The notes under the pieces: generated by a model
The model's database searches: none
The model's input: the letters and a program-made list of their open reading frames with translations, nothing else
Told to the model about the DNA's origin: nothing
Program-made: the position numbers and the translations under genes
Shown: positions 51,025 to 59,562 of the stretch, piece by piece
Position numbering within the stretch: the stretch's first letter is position 1
Layout of the letters: the number at the start of each line of letters is the position of its first letter
Source of the DNA: Candidatus Woesearchaeota archaeon
GTDB lineage: Archaea > Nanobdellota > Nanobdellia > Woesearchaeales > JACJVW01
Reading direction: 5' to 3'
DNA: 64,000 bases
NCBI GenBank assembly: GCA_020637435.1
Contig: JACJVW010000001.1
Location: 1 to 64,000, forward strand

Positions 51025-51807
51025 ATGGCTGACTCACTTGAAGAGAAGATATACGAACAACGTGTAGCTCACATCTATAAGCAAGTGGCACGGATCAGAG
51101 GTCTCCAGAAAGAACTCATTAATGGTACCTATCCCATCGACCACTTTGTGACAGAGAGGGAAGTCCTTGATGATCTGTTAAAGATAGCGCAAAATCTGAC
51201 ATATTTTGCCAAAGCAGAATATCTTCATCAACCTGAGGATCTCGTTAAGCGGCATATTTTCACTCCGGACCAGGTAATCATCCCAAAAATCATCCGTGAG
51301 CTTGAGAATACCTACGACAAATCCATCAGGATATCCAAAGATTACCGAAGTGCATTGAAGCAAAATGCCCAGATATTCCCTGAAAGAAAAGATGCGATCA
51401 AGGAGAGCAGAAAAAATATCAAACGGTTCGCTAAAGCGCAGCTCAAAGAATCTCACACTGCAGAAGAGATACGTTCAGTCAATTACAGAGGAACTTCCAC
51501 TCGTCTACCATACAGGATGAATCTTCAGCAAAGTCCTCAACGCCCCTATAGATATGCGATCGAAGTCCACGGCACAGAACAGGGTGCTCTGCACTATCTG
51601 ACTGCAGTCCTTGATAAGACTCTCGACAAGACAGAAGGGCTTATCGATGTTATGACATCCGCTCTTCCCTACCTGCAAAGGCCACGTCTCGTGCTAATCC
51701 AGGGTGGACTCCATATAGATGATGAACCCGACAGACCTATCAGGATGACCGTCATGGAACACCTGCAAAGGTATATGACAGCATTCTACCATAGACTCTT
51801 CCCATAA
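51025..51807 (+). CDS. Hypothetical helical protein downstream of an operator-like palindrome
   Basis: 260 residues, soluble, helical N-terminal 140 residues rich in charged residues (ESRKNIKRFAKAQLKESHTA), then RYAIEVHGTEQGALHYLTAV and helices to the end. No catalytic motif. The CTTTATAAGC box lies about 30 bases before the ATG with a perfect palindrome in between. It may be the regulated target of the upstream Lrp protein. Family unknown. Confidence 0.6.
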   Translation: MADSLEEKIYEQRVAHIYKQVARIRGLQKELINGTYPIDHFVTEREVLDDLLKIAQNLTYFAKAEYLHQPEDLVKRHIFTPDQVIIPKIIRELENTYDKSIRISKDYRSALKQNAQIFPERKDAIKESRKNIKRFAKAQLKESHTAEEIRSVNYRGTSTRLPYRMNLQQSPQRPYRYAIEVHGTEQGALHYLTAVLDKTLDKTEGLIDVMTSALPYLQRPRLVLIQGGLHIDDEPDRPIRMTVMEHLQRYMTAFYHRLFP

Positions 51808-51861
51808 GCACTGGACATTTCTTTGGGGCCTATATAAACAGATTCTTTCAGTCAAAAGTGC

Positions 51862-52047
51862 ATGAATGATGCGACAACCTATAAGGATCGTGTATATTGG
51901 AACAGCAGGACCTATGGAACCGCTGTTATCATACCCAAGAACTCTCTTAGGGCAGCCATGACCATCTTCTGTATTTGCACCCCTTTTACTAACTGGCTGC
52001 TCCTATTTATTCATCAGATCAAGAAAGACATCGTGTTCAGATATTAA
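51862..52047 (+). CDS. Small single-helix membrane protein
   Basis: 61 residues with one hydrophobic segment (AAMTIFCICTPFTNWLLLFI) and a basic tail. A clear CCTATATAAAC box lies 27 bases before the ATG, which supports a real leaderless gene despite its size. Unknown function. Confidence 0.5.
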   Translation: MNDATTYKDRVYWNSRTYGTAVIIPKNSLRAAMTIFCICTPFTNWLLLFIHQIKKDIVFRY

Positions 52048-52322
52048 TCCAAATGAACGACTAGATAGTATCTGAAAAACAAGTCAAGAAGTGAAGACAA
52101 GCCATTGAGATGGAATTACAAACGAGACAAAATACCAACGACACAATAAAATTGCAGCGTAACCATGACATAACAAAATTCCAGAGTAGCCCAGAGACAA
52201 CAATTTAGGACTAAGACATGATACAAGTCAAAAAGTAACAACATAATAAATTGAAAACATAGCAAAATTTAGCAAGAAAAAAAGCAACAAGAAGATTTCA
52301 GCCAGCAAATTAGTGAATAACA
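52048..52322. other. A/C-rich spacer without a gene
   Basis: The plus strand is strikingly rich in A and poor in T, with loosely repeated blocks such as gacacaataaaattgcag and gacataacaaaattccag at 20-30-base spacing. It lies between two convergent gene ends, so no promoter is needed. No open frame longer than about 20 codons was seen. It could be a decayed repeat or a strand-biased untranslated region. Confidence 0.35.
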
Positions 52323-53387
52323 TTACTTGCAGGCTACACTCTGGATGCAACTCCAAGGAGGAGGACTATTACCTTTACCCTGGCATTTCGCATCCCACTC
52401 ACTGACGGCAAGGCACTCATAATCCCAGTAGCCCCACTGACCATCAGCATTCTGCTCTCTTGGTGATCCACAGATACCGCTGAAACATCCACGGTTATTG
52501 CATTGTTCACCCACATTGCCGCAATTCACTGCGGGTTTTTGAGGAGAAGGTTGGGGTGCCTGCTTCTTTACGAAGAATTTTGCGATGGGGTTCACAAAAA
52601 ACAGCTTCACGCTAGAGAGCACGCCGCAACCTTTCAGCTTGATACCACCGGTACTGTACAGATATCCTGCGGTCTGACCGAGAGTCTGACTGTTCAGGAT
52701 CTGATCCACAGCAGCTTCAGTCGTCTCCAACTTCTGCTTGCATGCGGTCGCGGTCCCAGTCCTTACTCCCGCAAACTTACCGCCAGTTATGGTCAGCACC
52801 ATCTCCTTGATCTTACCATTGTTCATGGCGATCTCGACGAGCGTCTCTCCATCAGAGAGCACGATACCCGTATTTGGGGGAAGCGGTGGTTGGCATGATT
52901 GCAATTGCTTATTGATAAGAGGGATCTCAGTAAAAAGCGTCTGCGTATTTCCTGAATACACCTTCACCTTGCATGAAGATGCTTGTATAGGTGCGCACTC
53001 CACATACATCTCCCGATAGAGATTTCCTATCTCGGTACCGCAATCGACTGCTACTGTGCACGTTGGACAAGTTAGGCAAGTGTCCTTCATCGCAGAGCAT
53101 GCGCCTACCTGTGGTGAGCCGTCGCAATAGACACCGCTTTCATCTCCGCTAAGACCGCTTGTCTCAGTAGCGCTCGGATGCGCTTGTTTACAGACTGCGG
53201 AGCTGGCCTCCGTATAGCCGACACAGCTCATACCTGCTGCGATGCAAACTTCATAACCAGTATCCTCATTGGGATCAGCAGATGTGACAACATAGTACGT
53301 CTTGCCATTTTGCGTTATAGGCTGTGACAAACCAAACGCCAGGCTTGACAACAGTAGTAGTGCTGTTATGTAGATTATCGCTTTCAT
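52323..53387 (-). CDS. Secreted cysteine-rich protein
   Basis: About 354 residues. A signal peptide (IIYITALLLLSSLAFG) is followed by an extracellular region with about 22 cysteines in clusters such as MKDTCLTCPTCTVAVDCG and NCGNVGEQCNNRGCFSGICG. A middle domain of about 100 residues has fewer. The pattern suggests disulfide-stabilised repeats on the cell surface. GAGGGGGT before the ATG at 53387 supports this start over an ATG 11 codons upstream. No family recognised. Confidence 0.68.
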   Translation of the reverse strand: MKAIIYITALLLLSSLAFGLSQPITQNGKTYYVVTSADPNEDTGYEVCIAAGMSCVGYTEASSAVCKQAHPSATETSGLSGDESGVYCDGSPQVGACSAMKDTCLTCPTCTVAVDCGTEIGNLYREMYVECAPIQASSCKVKVYSGNTQTLFTEIPLINKQLQSCQPPLPPNTGIVLSDGETLVEIAMNNGKIKEMVLTITGGKFAGVRTGTATACKQKLETTEAAVDQILNSQTLGQTAGYLYSTGGIKLKGCGVLSSVKLFFVNPIAKFFVKKQAPQPSPQKPAVNCGNVGEQCNNRGCFSGICGSPREQNADGQWGYWDYECLAVSEWDAKCQGKGNSPPPWSCIQSVACK

Positions 53388-53690
53388 AAGTACCCCCTCA
53401 GTACTGCAAAATACCTTCATTACTTTTAAAGCTTTACTTATTGAATTTAAGTTCTAGAATGTGCAGATACTTGTTGCTTAGATTGAGTCGTAACCGATGA
53501 TTGCAACTGATGTACAGATAAGAGCTTCCTAGATTTAATTTGTAAAAAATCAGTAGCCATCCAAAGGTATAGACATGATACGACTTGCACTAAGAAATGA
53601 ACATTCTAAGAACCCGATTCATGCTGGAATAAAAAAATGAACAACTCATTAACCAGTTCTAAAATAAGATGAATAACTAATGTGCACAAT
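53388..53690. other. Gap without a recognised gene
   Basis: About 300 bases upstream of the secreted Cys-rich gene. It holds a CTTTAAAAG box near 53423 that could be its promoter. The remainder is AT-rich with no long open frame, no tRNA and no strong inverted repeat. I see nothing else in it. Confidence 0.4.
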
Positions 53691-54074
53691 TTACTTTTCA
53701 AGATATCTGCCGGTAAACATAGGCAGAACTACTCCTTGTAGAACGACCGGGTCGATCCCTACAAAAGAAGGAAAAGCATCTGCGTAAATACGGTGCAATT
53801 CATCTGATGAAGGTCTTTTATATTCCGGCCCTGCAAACTGAGGAAAGTATTTCTCATTTGCTCCGCCCAATACATTATCTAAATTTTTTACCATAACAAT
53901 TTCAGGTCCAGACATCTCTAGAAATGCCATCTTTTTTGGCAATCTCCAGGGATACTCGCCATAAACTGCATCTACTATTGAGCCCCTTCGCAAAGCTGAG
54001 CCTTCATTGTCCCCATTATGCTTATCACTATACCTGACTAGAAAGGCAATCTCATCAAAATTTACGATAACCAT
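53691..54074 (-). CDS. Hypothetical soluble protein
   Basis: 127 residues beginning MVIVNFDEIAFLVRYSDKHN, mixed alpha/beta, ending MFTGRYLEK. No recognised motif, signal or membrane helix. A CATATTTATG box is centred about 29 bases before the ATG (leaderless type). Confidence 0.58.
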   Translation of the reverse strand: MVIVNFDEIAFLVRYSDKHNGDNEGSALRRGSIVDAVYGEYPWRLPKKMAFLEMSGPEIVMVKNLDNVLGGANEKYFPQFAGPEYKRPSSDELHRIYADAFPSFVGIDPVVLQGVVLPMFTGRYLEK

Positions 54075-54111
54075 AGCAGGAGAAGAATCAACAAGGGTTC
54101 ATAAATATGAC

Positions 54112-55083
54112 TTACCTAAGCATATGATACGCATGCTCAAGTTCCTGAGAACTAAGTTCAGGCAGATGCATAAGATGATCCTCTATCCAAAGCTTCAGAC
54201 CGGGTACGACCTCGCCGCTCTGCGCAAGCTCACCACCTGTCGCAACCATCTGAAATACACCTTGCACCGCCCGCATCGTCCGATCAGGGGCGCCAAGATA
54301 CGCACCAAGGATCATACTGATGGAGATTGCGATGATCACTGCGGCAAACGCACCAGCTTCTTTGACTGCAAGTTCACTTGTAAAGAGCAGTTTGTCACTG
54401 ACCCCCTGACGTGCCCGATATTGTTTGGCTACATCCGTAAAAAGTTCACGCACTACACGGACATGCTTGTGCACATACTTGGAGAATCTTTCTGAAGAGG
54501 TGTACAATCGTGATATCTGCCTGCTGACACGTCTTGCGAGTATCTCTTCACTTTCAAGCAGCTCACGTATAGTATAGATGGAAGTGACCACATGCACTGG
54601 ATCGATATTCCCGGTCATCTCCTTGAAGATCTGGTGCTCTTTTCTTGAGAATTCTACAAGATCATCCAGTACCTGTTCACGAAGCTCAGTCCCAAGAAGG
54701 TACCTGCACAAATCCTTGACATCCTTTGCGAAATCTATGGTTGTCTCACTGAATTCATGAAGCTCTTCTGCATATTTCTTCGCTTCAGCAGAAAAAAGCG
54801 AATCTCGTCCGATATCTCTCTTAAGCAGGGCAACATGATTCAGAAAATAGAGCGTCTGACGCACATCATCATGGACTCGCTGATAAGCTACCAGACTGAG
54901 ATTGAGACGTTTAGCAAATTTGTTGAAATGCTCCTCTGCAAGCTCCTCATTTCGCTTCTCAGCATAAGAGATGAACTGCTCAAAGTGAAATTTTTTGCCG
55001 TCCGTCAGAAGTTCTTTGTGCTTGATGAAGCGGAGTATGCCATGAGTTTGCTCGTGAAGTATCCCCGTCACACTCTCAGACAT
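54112..55083 (-). CDS. Helical protein with C-terminal membrane segment, hypothetical
   Basis: 323 residues. The first 230 are alpha-helical and charged (SYAEKRNEELAEEHFNKFAK, LHEFSETTIDFAKDVKDL). A single hydrophobic helix follows (GAFAAVIIAISISMILGAYL), then a soluble tail. A CTTTATATAG box is 27 bases upstream. Not related to a family I recognise. Confidence 0.6.
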   Translation of the reverse strand: MSESVTGILHEQTHGILRFIKHKELLTDGKKFHFEQFISYAEKRNEELAEEHFNKFAKRLNLSLVAYQRVHDDVRQTLYFLNHVALLKRDIGRDSLFSAEAKKYAEELHEFSETTIDFAKDVKDLCRYLLGTELREQVLDDLVEFSRKEHQIFKEMTGNIDPVHVVTSIYTIRELLESEEILARRVSRQISRLYTSSERFSKYVHKHVRVVRELFTDVAKQYRARQGVSDKLLFTSELAVKEAGAFAAVIIAISISMILGAYLGAPDRTMRAVQGVFQMVATGGELAQSGEVVPGLKLWIEDHLMHLPELSSQELEHAYHMLR

Positions 55084-55242
55084 AAAAAATGGGTGATTCT
55101 GACCCTATATAAAGCTTACGGGGTGATTTAGTCCCCATGAGAGGGCACTTCAAAGATATCAATTCAAACATAAGAAAAGACCATCTGCGCATACGGAGTA
55201 TAATCGAGTCCTCAAAGAGCGATATAAAAATAGAGAAAAATC

Positions 55243-55893
55243 CTAGTTCTTGTACATCAACCGAAGTTCAGCATCAACACGAGCGGAGCCTACATGCTCA
55301 GGCAATATCGCCTCAGCGATGCTGTAGTACTCGACCGCATGCTCAAGTCCCTTGGGATCTATGCCATATCTTTCGTATCGTTCAAATACTTTTCCCAGAT
55401 GAAACACATGGTCCGCGTACACTCTATCAAGCTGAGGAAATGTCTTCCGATTCGCCAAGGTAAGTTCTATACCATCGACAAAAGAATCATGTGCGATGTC
55501 AAACCACTCTTTCTGGTCATTACCTGCGACCAAGGTTCCAAGGGTCATCGAGCTTCTTCCCTTCAGTGCGCACATCTTGCTCATGTAGTTTATGAACCTA
55601 AGATCATGATCAAGCTGCTTCTTGCGTATCCTCTTCTCTGCCTTTGGTGCCGTAAGATCGTGATACAATACCTGTGGCACAAAGAATCCACCGTAAATTA
55701 TGCGGATATCATACTCTGTGAATCGTGGTTGCATAAGTACACTCATGACATCCCGGGTAACAACATCAAGATCCTCTATGTGTTGAGTCAGTCGGTTCAG
55801 GGATTTGCTCGGTTCAAAATCTATCTGGGATGGTTGCTCAACGAAGAGCCGATGCGTCTTTTGGATGATATCTGAGATAACTTGTGGATTCAT
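55243..55893 (-). CDS. Hypothetical helical protein
   Basis: 216 residues beginning MNPQVISDIIQKTHRLFVEQ. Helical, with KAEKRIRKKQLDHDLRFINY and DSFVDGIELTLANRKTFPQL. The start at 55893 has a CTTTATAAAC box 26 bases upstream and is preferred over a TTG at 55902. No signal, membrane segment or motif. Confidence 0.6.
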   Translation of the reverse strand: MNPQVISDIIQKTHRLFVEQPSQIDFEPSKSLNRLTQHIEDLDVVTRDVMSVLMQPRFTEYDIRIIYGGFFVPQVLYHDLTAPKAEKRIRKKQLDHDLRFINYMSKMCALKGRSSMTLGTLVAGNDQKEWFDIAHDSFVDGIELTLANRKTFPQLDRVYADHVFHLGKVFERYERYGIDPKGLEHAVEYYSIAEAILPEHVGSARVDAELRLMYKN

Positions 55894-55927
55894 AGCCGCC
55901 AAGAATCAGTACGAGTTTATAAAGTAG

Positions 55928-56770
55928 TTACTTGGTAAGGACGAAAGGGCCTTTATGAAAGATTTTTCCGGCGCTCGAGATGATGACCACAGAGAGCTTC
56001 AGAGCCTTAGCCAGTCGCTTAGCATCCTCAAATCCGGCCGCGAACAAAGCAGTAGCATACGCATCAGCATCCGCCGTTTTGTCAGCAAGCACATACACTT
56101 GCAGAACACCCTCAGCGGGCATTCCTGTCTTTGGATTGATCAAGTGATGTAGTTTCTTTCCCCAGCTTCGCTTTGATGCGGATGATGAGGCTATTGCGCT
56201 GCCCTGTATCATAACTGAGCCGATGCTCTTCGAAGCATCCAACGGATCCTCGAGCAGTATCTTCTGCATACCATTAGCATAGACATCACCGCCCGCCTCA
56301 AGCACAAAGTCTGTTGCGCCCTTACGGATAAGCGATGCAGCAAGCAAGTCCAACGCATATCCCTTTCCAAAACCACCAAGGTCTATCTGCTGACGAAGGT
56401 ACACATAATTGCCAAACCTAAGCATAGGAATGCGCAGCTGTCTGACCTCAATATCTTTCTCCTTAAAAGTATAGTCGGCATCATACCCCAATTGCTCAAG
56501 CCGTTCTTTTACAAAAATCGAGAAATAACCGCTCGTCTCACTCATATAGCGCATACCCTGACGCAGAGCCAGCCTCATAGCATCCCGCACCTTAGTAATC
56601 TTACCAATGCGAGAATTCAGATACGACACATCAGATGTGGGTAAAAATCTGGAAAACCGTTGTTCAAATTGGGTAAGAAAAGAAAAAGAATAGTCTAGAA
56701 GTTTCGGGTCGTCGACCGCTATGGTCACCACAGTCCCCAGGACTTCCTTAGTTTGCTTTGATCTCGTCAA
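55928..56770 (-). CDS. apbE: FAD:protein FMN transferase (ApbE)
   Basis: 280 residues. Motifs in order: EVLGTVVTIAV (usual MGT), FSRFLPTSDVSYLN, QIDLGGFGKGYALDLLA, VLEAGGDVYANG, LHHLINPKTGMP and ADAYATALFAAGF, the last holding Mg2+ and FAD-site residues. ApbE transfers FMN from FAD onto a Ser or Thr of extracytoplasmic proteins. No clear signal peptide. The start (TTG at 56770) overlaps the preceding FMN-binding-like lipoprotein gene by 23 bases, so the enzyme is likely coupled to its own substrate. Confidence 0.9.
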   Translation of the reverse strand: MTRSKQTKEVLGTVVTIAVDDPKLLDYSFSFLTQFEQRFSRFLPTSDVSYLNSRIGKITKVRDAMRLALRQGMRYMSETSGYFSIFVKERLEQLGYDADYTFKEKDIEVRQLRIPMLRFGNYVYLRQQIDLGGFGKGYALDLLAASLIRKGATDFVLEAGGDVYANGMQKILLEDPLDASKSIGSVMIQGSAIASSSASKRSWGKKLHHLINPKTGMPAEGVLQVYVLADKTADADAYATALFAAGFEDAKRLAKALKLSVVIISSAGKIFHKGPFVLTK

Positions 56771-57260
56771 GCTTCTCTGCCACCGCAGCTGTCGTAAGAG
56801 ATGAACCGCTTACTACAGTTGGGAGTTCGACCTCTTCTATGCTCTTCCCAAGGACATACTCGCCGACTCCTTCATTGAAAGCCTTGATTTTTCGCTTCGA
56901 AATATCCTCTGCTTCAATCTCTTCAACAAAGAATTCAGTGATGACACCATCTTCTATGGTGAAGTCAAGGCTTGCCCTGTTCATTCCCTTCGGCTGAGCA
57001 TATGTGAACTCTTCACTGTATGAACCGTCCTCAAGGATAGTCGAGAGCTGCTCTTCGAATTTGTCTTCCTCAGTTTTTTCAGGCTCTTCCCTCATAAGCA
57101 TGTCATCAGCCACATCTTCTTCTGGCAAGGTATCCGTAGGAGAGTCAGACCCACTAAGGTCCACATTCGCTTTCTGATACTGCTTAGGTTCAGTGCAGCC
57201 TGATAGTGCGATGCTCGCAAGAATAAGCACGAGACAGATAGTCACAATTTTGCGTATCAT
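56748..57260 (-). CDS. Lipoprotein with FMN-binding-like domain, probable ApbE substrate
   Basis: 170 residues. A lipobox signal (VLILASIALSGC, Cys22) is followed by an acidic linker (about 30-75) and a domain with the pattern of FMN_bind proteins: LEDGSYSEEFTYAQPKGM, IEDGVITEFFVEEIEAEDIS and, at 149-157, VVSGSSLTT in place of the usual SGAT-x-T. The residue aligned with the flavinylated Thr is Ser154. The overlap with apbE strongly suggests it receives FMN, as in Gram-positive PplA-type proteins. A TGTATAAAAAC box lies about 29 bases upstream. Confidence 0.78.
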   Translation of the reverse strand: MIRKIVTICLVLILASIALSGCTEPKQYQKANVDLSGSDSPTDTLPEEDVADDMLMREEPEKTEEDKFEEQLSTILEDGSYSEEFTYAQPKGMNRASLDFTIEDGVITEFFVEEIEAEDISKRKIKAFNEGVGEYVLGKSIEEVELPTVVSGSSLTTAAVAEKLDEIKAN

Positions 57261-57457
57261 GGCAAAGAGGGCAGAAATTAGGGTTTTTATACATTATGGA
57301 ACTTATGTAGCTAAAATCTACACCAGGATGATAGCCAGACCATCACTAAATGTTTCTGTCTTTGAGAGGAGAAAGCATATAATATGTATATTCAAACACC
57401 AATATTTAAAAACCAATAATACATCATTACTTGTACTCAAAATAACGGGGGGTTAAA

Positions 57458-57697
57458 ATGAAAGGAGAAGTAGTAGATAAACTCGCTGCACTCATCACCG
57501 CAGCGTTTGGACTTGTAGCAGCACTAGCATGGAACGATGCGATAAAGGCACTCTTTGTAGGACCTTGCGGAGCAACAGGTGCAGGACCTCTTTGCAGCCT
57601 GTCATCAGGAGGCCCATGGGTCTATGCGATCATCGTGACCATCATCGCTGTGGTTGCGACAATATGGATCGGCAAAGTAGCATCCAAGTCAAAATAA
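57458..57697 (+). CDS. DUF5654-like small membrane protein
   Basis: 79 residues with two helices (LAALITAAFGLVAALAWNDA and WVYAIIVTIIAVVATIWIG) and a loop with two cysteines. It matches the DUF5654 pattern. GGGGGG just before the ATG is the ribosome site; the likely promoter box (ATATTTAAAAACC) is about 45 bases upstream. A T-rich tract directly after the stop (TTTTTCTTTTTTTC) probably terminates transcription. Confidence 0.8.
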   Translation: MKGEVVDKLAALITAAFGLVAALAWNDAIKALFVGPCGATGAGPLCSLSSGGPWVYAIIVTIIAVVATIWIGKVASKSK

Positions 57698-57850
57698 TTT
57701 TTCTTTTTTTCACCGTTTTCTTCAACAAATTTAAATATCAGCGATGAACACAAAGCTACATGAAAGCGAACACTACTCCATATGCATACAATCAAAGTAG
57801 TGCACGACACGATTTCTCATCACTTCTCTGGCGCTAGGGATAGCTCTTTA

Positions 57851-57913
57851 GGGGGATATAGTTCAAGCAGAACAACCGCTAAGGAAGATCTGAGTTTAAA
57901 TCTCAGTATCCCA
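57851..57913 (+). pseudogene. Degenerate tRNA-like sequence
   Basis: GGGGGATA at 57851 pairs with TATCCC near 57907-57912, GTTC/GAAC makes a short D-stem with a five-base loop lacking the GG pair, and CTGAG-TTTAAAT-CTCAG is a perfect T-arm (C56 of the loop replaced by T). The region where the anticodon arm should be is only about 16 bases. It therefore cannot be a normal tRNA. It ends directly at the ribosome site of the next gene, so it may be a remnant or a tRNA-mimicking leader. Confidence 0.5.
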
Positions 57914-57924
57914 GGAGGCAAAAA

Positions 57925-58828
57925 ATGAAACAAGAGAATATGAAAACGAATGAGAAGGCCGGAAGTATAGATTCAGGATATTGTCGGTGGCATCATAGTT
58001 CCAGGACTTGATACTACAAGTCAGAAATCCTTCTTAGGTATGGGCTATGATTCTGGTAAAACACCAATAGATTGCATCCCCATCTTTCTGTTGCACGCCA
58101 TAAAAGAAGACCATACCTTACTTATTGCCGACGAGTTTGTGCGGATGAATGGCGATCCTTTTGTTCAAGAAGGAATAGAAAACGTAAGGCGGACTATTGT
58201 CAATTGTGAGCGGCTATTTCAAATTGAGATAGATCAAAGGTATTGTTCAGACTTCATGGCAACAGAACAATACTCCACAGAGTTTAAGAGAGTTCTGGAC
58301 AGCGCAAAGAAAAATGATCTGGTTGAGCTCATTGAAGCCACAATACCCTCAAGCAGAAAGCAAAATAAGGATGCGTTGCTGTATCCTTACCATGAGATAG
58401 CTTGTGTTAGTTATCTAGCACAAGAAGGCTACCACCTCAAGATAGGACCTAGAAAAGAGGTCCAGTACGACAGTATCATGCAAGATATGGGAATAAAGAT
58501 GTCTTATGCGTATCTCGCTGATGCTTTTGCGCTTGCCACAAAGTTTGCTGATCCAGTAGTCCACTACATCTCATCTTCAAGAGGACCGAACAATGGACAA
58601 AGGTTACATCTGGGTGATTCAGAACAGACGGCAAAATCAAGACTTCAGGGCAATGATACTGCGCTACGGTATTACGCGAACATAGCTTCCATATGCGGAC
58701 AAGTTTTAGGTAATGGATACATCGACAAACAAGAACTTGAAAAATTGTACGGCAAAAAACTTCGAAAGACAGCCACAAAACTGGTTCTGGATAACATAAT
58801 CAAACCCTATAATGAGGTGAGCAGATGA
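57925..58828 (+). pseudogene. Unknown gene with a +1 frameshift near its start
   Basis: An AGGAGG site at 57913-57918 precedes ATG 57925, which reads MKQENMKTNEKAGSI and soon hits a stop. Skipping one G at 57970 continues as IQDIVGGIIVPGLDTTSQKS and runs open to 58828 for about 285 residues. The body includes YHLKIGPRKEVQYDSIMQDM and VVHYISSSRGPNN; I do not recognise the family. An ATG at 58040 would drop the conserved-looking GGIIVPGLD part. Either a broken gene, a programmed shift or a sequencing error. It is coupled (ATGA) to the racemase gene. Confidence 0.6.
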
Positions 58829-59502
58829 CCAAGATTGGTGTACTTGGAGGAATAGGTCCTGAAGCGACAGGAGATTTCTACTCTAAAGTTATTGCATTAT
58901 TGCAAGAAAGTGGAAGAATTCGAGACAACAGGGACTATCCGCAAATTATCATCAATAGTATACCTGCTCCCGAACTCATCATGAGAAATATTCGAACTGA
59001 TGACCTTCTACCCTACATAGCGGGACTACAAGAACTAGTTAGCTGTACACCAAAATTCATCGTGATGGTATGCAACACCATACATCTCTTTCATGATGAA
59101 TTGCAAAGACACATTGAGATAGAGCTTGTGGATCTCAGAGAGGTGGTGAGAAAGAAGCTATTGCAGCAGAAGGTGAAAAGGATATGTGTTTTCGGAACGC
59201 CGGCAACAATCGCTTTAGGATTATATAATTTTGGAGACATGCAGTACATAAATCTAAACGATAATGAGATTGAACAACTGAGCTATGCGGTATTCAATTT
59301 CAACAGAGGCATCGACAAACAGGCACAGATGAACAAAGTAAAGGTAATGGCTCAATCATATATCAAAAAAGGAGCTGGAAGCATAATCCTTGGGTGCACC
59401 GAGTTCGCAGTCATGCTGAAGGACACAGGTTTACCCGTGCTCAATACCATCGATGTACTGGCAGAATACGTAGTAAATAGATACCTAGGCAAAGAACTTT
59501 GA
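58825..59502 (+). CDS. Aspartate/glutamate racemase-family enzyme
   Basis: 225 residues. KIGVLGGIGPEATGDFY begins the first half; catalytic Cys in VMVCNTIHLFHDE and the second in IILGCTEFAVML. The enzyme interconverts L and D forms of Asp or Glu without cofactor. GAGGTGAGCAG precedes the ATG, which overlaps the stop of the frameshifted gene, so they are one unit. The neighbour may act on its product. Confidence 0.88.
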   Translation: MTKIGVLGGIGPEATGDFYSKVIALLQESGRIRDNRDYPQIIINSIPAPELIMRNIRTDDLLPYIAGLQELVSCTPKFIVMVCNTIHLFHDELQRHIEIELVDLREVVRKKLLQQKVKRICVFGTPATIALGLYNFGDMQYINLNDNEIEQLSYAVFNFNRGIDKQAQMNKVKVMAQSYIKKGAGSIILGCTEFAVMLKDTGLPVLNTIDVLAEYVVNRYLGKEL

Positions 59503-59562
59503 AATTTTATTTTTTTCATTCTTAGGTAAATTTCTTAAAGCGTTCTTTCGTCCATCTCTACT

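Noticed and set aside
53388..53690. Hidden gene in the gap
   Set aside because: All frames on both strands are short and without start signals.
57851..57913. Functional tRNA gene
   Set aside because: Too short for an anticodon arm, D-loop lacks GG and T-loop lacks C56; kept only as a tRNA-like remnant.
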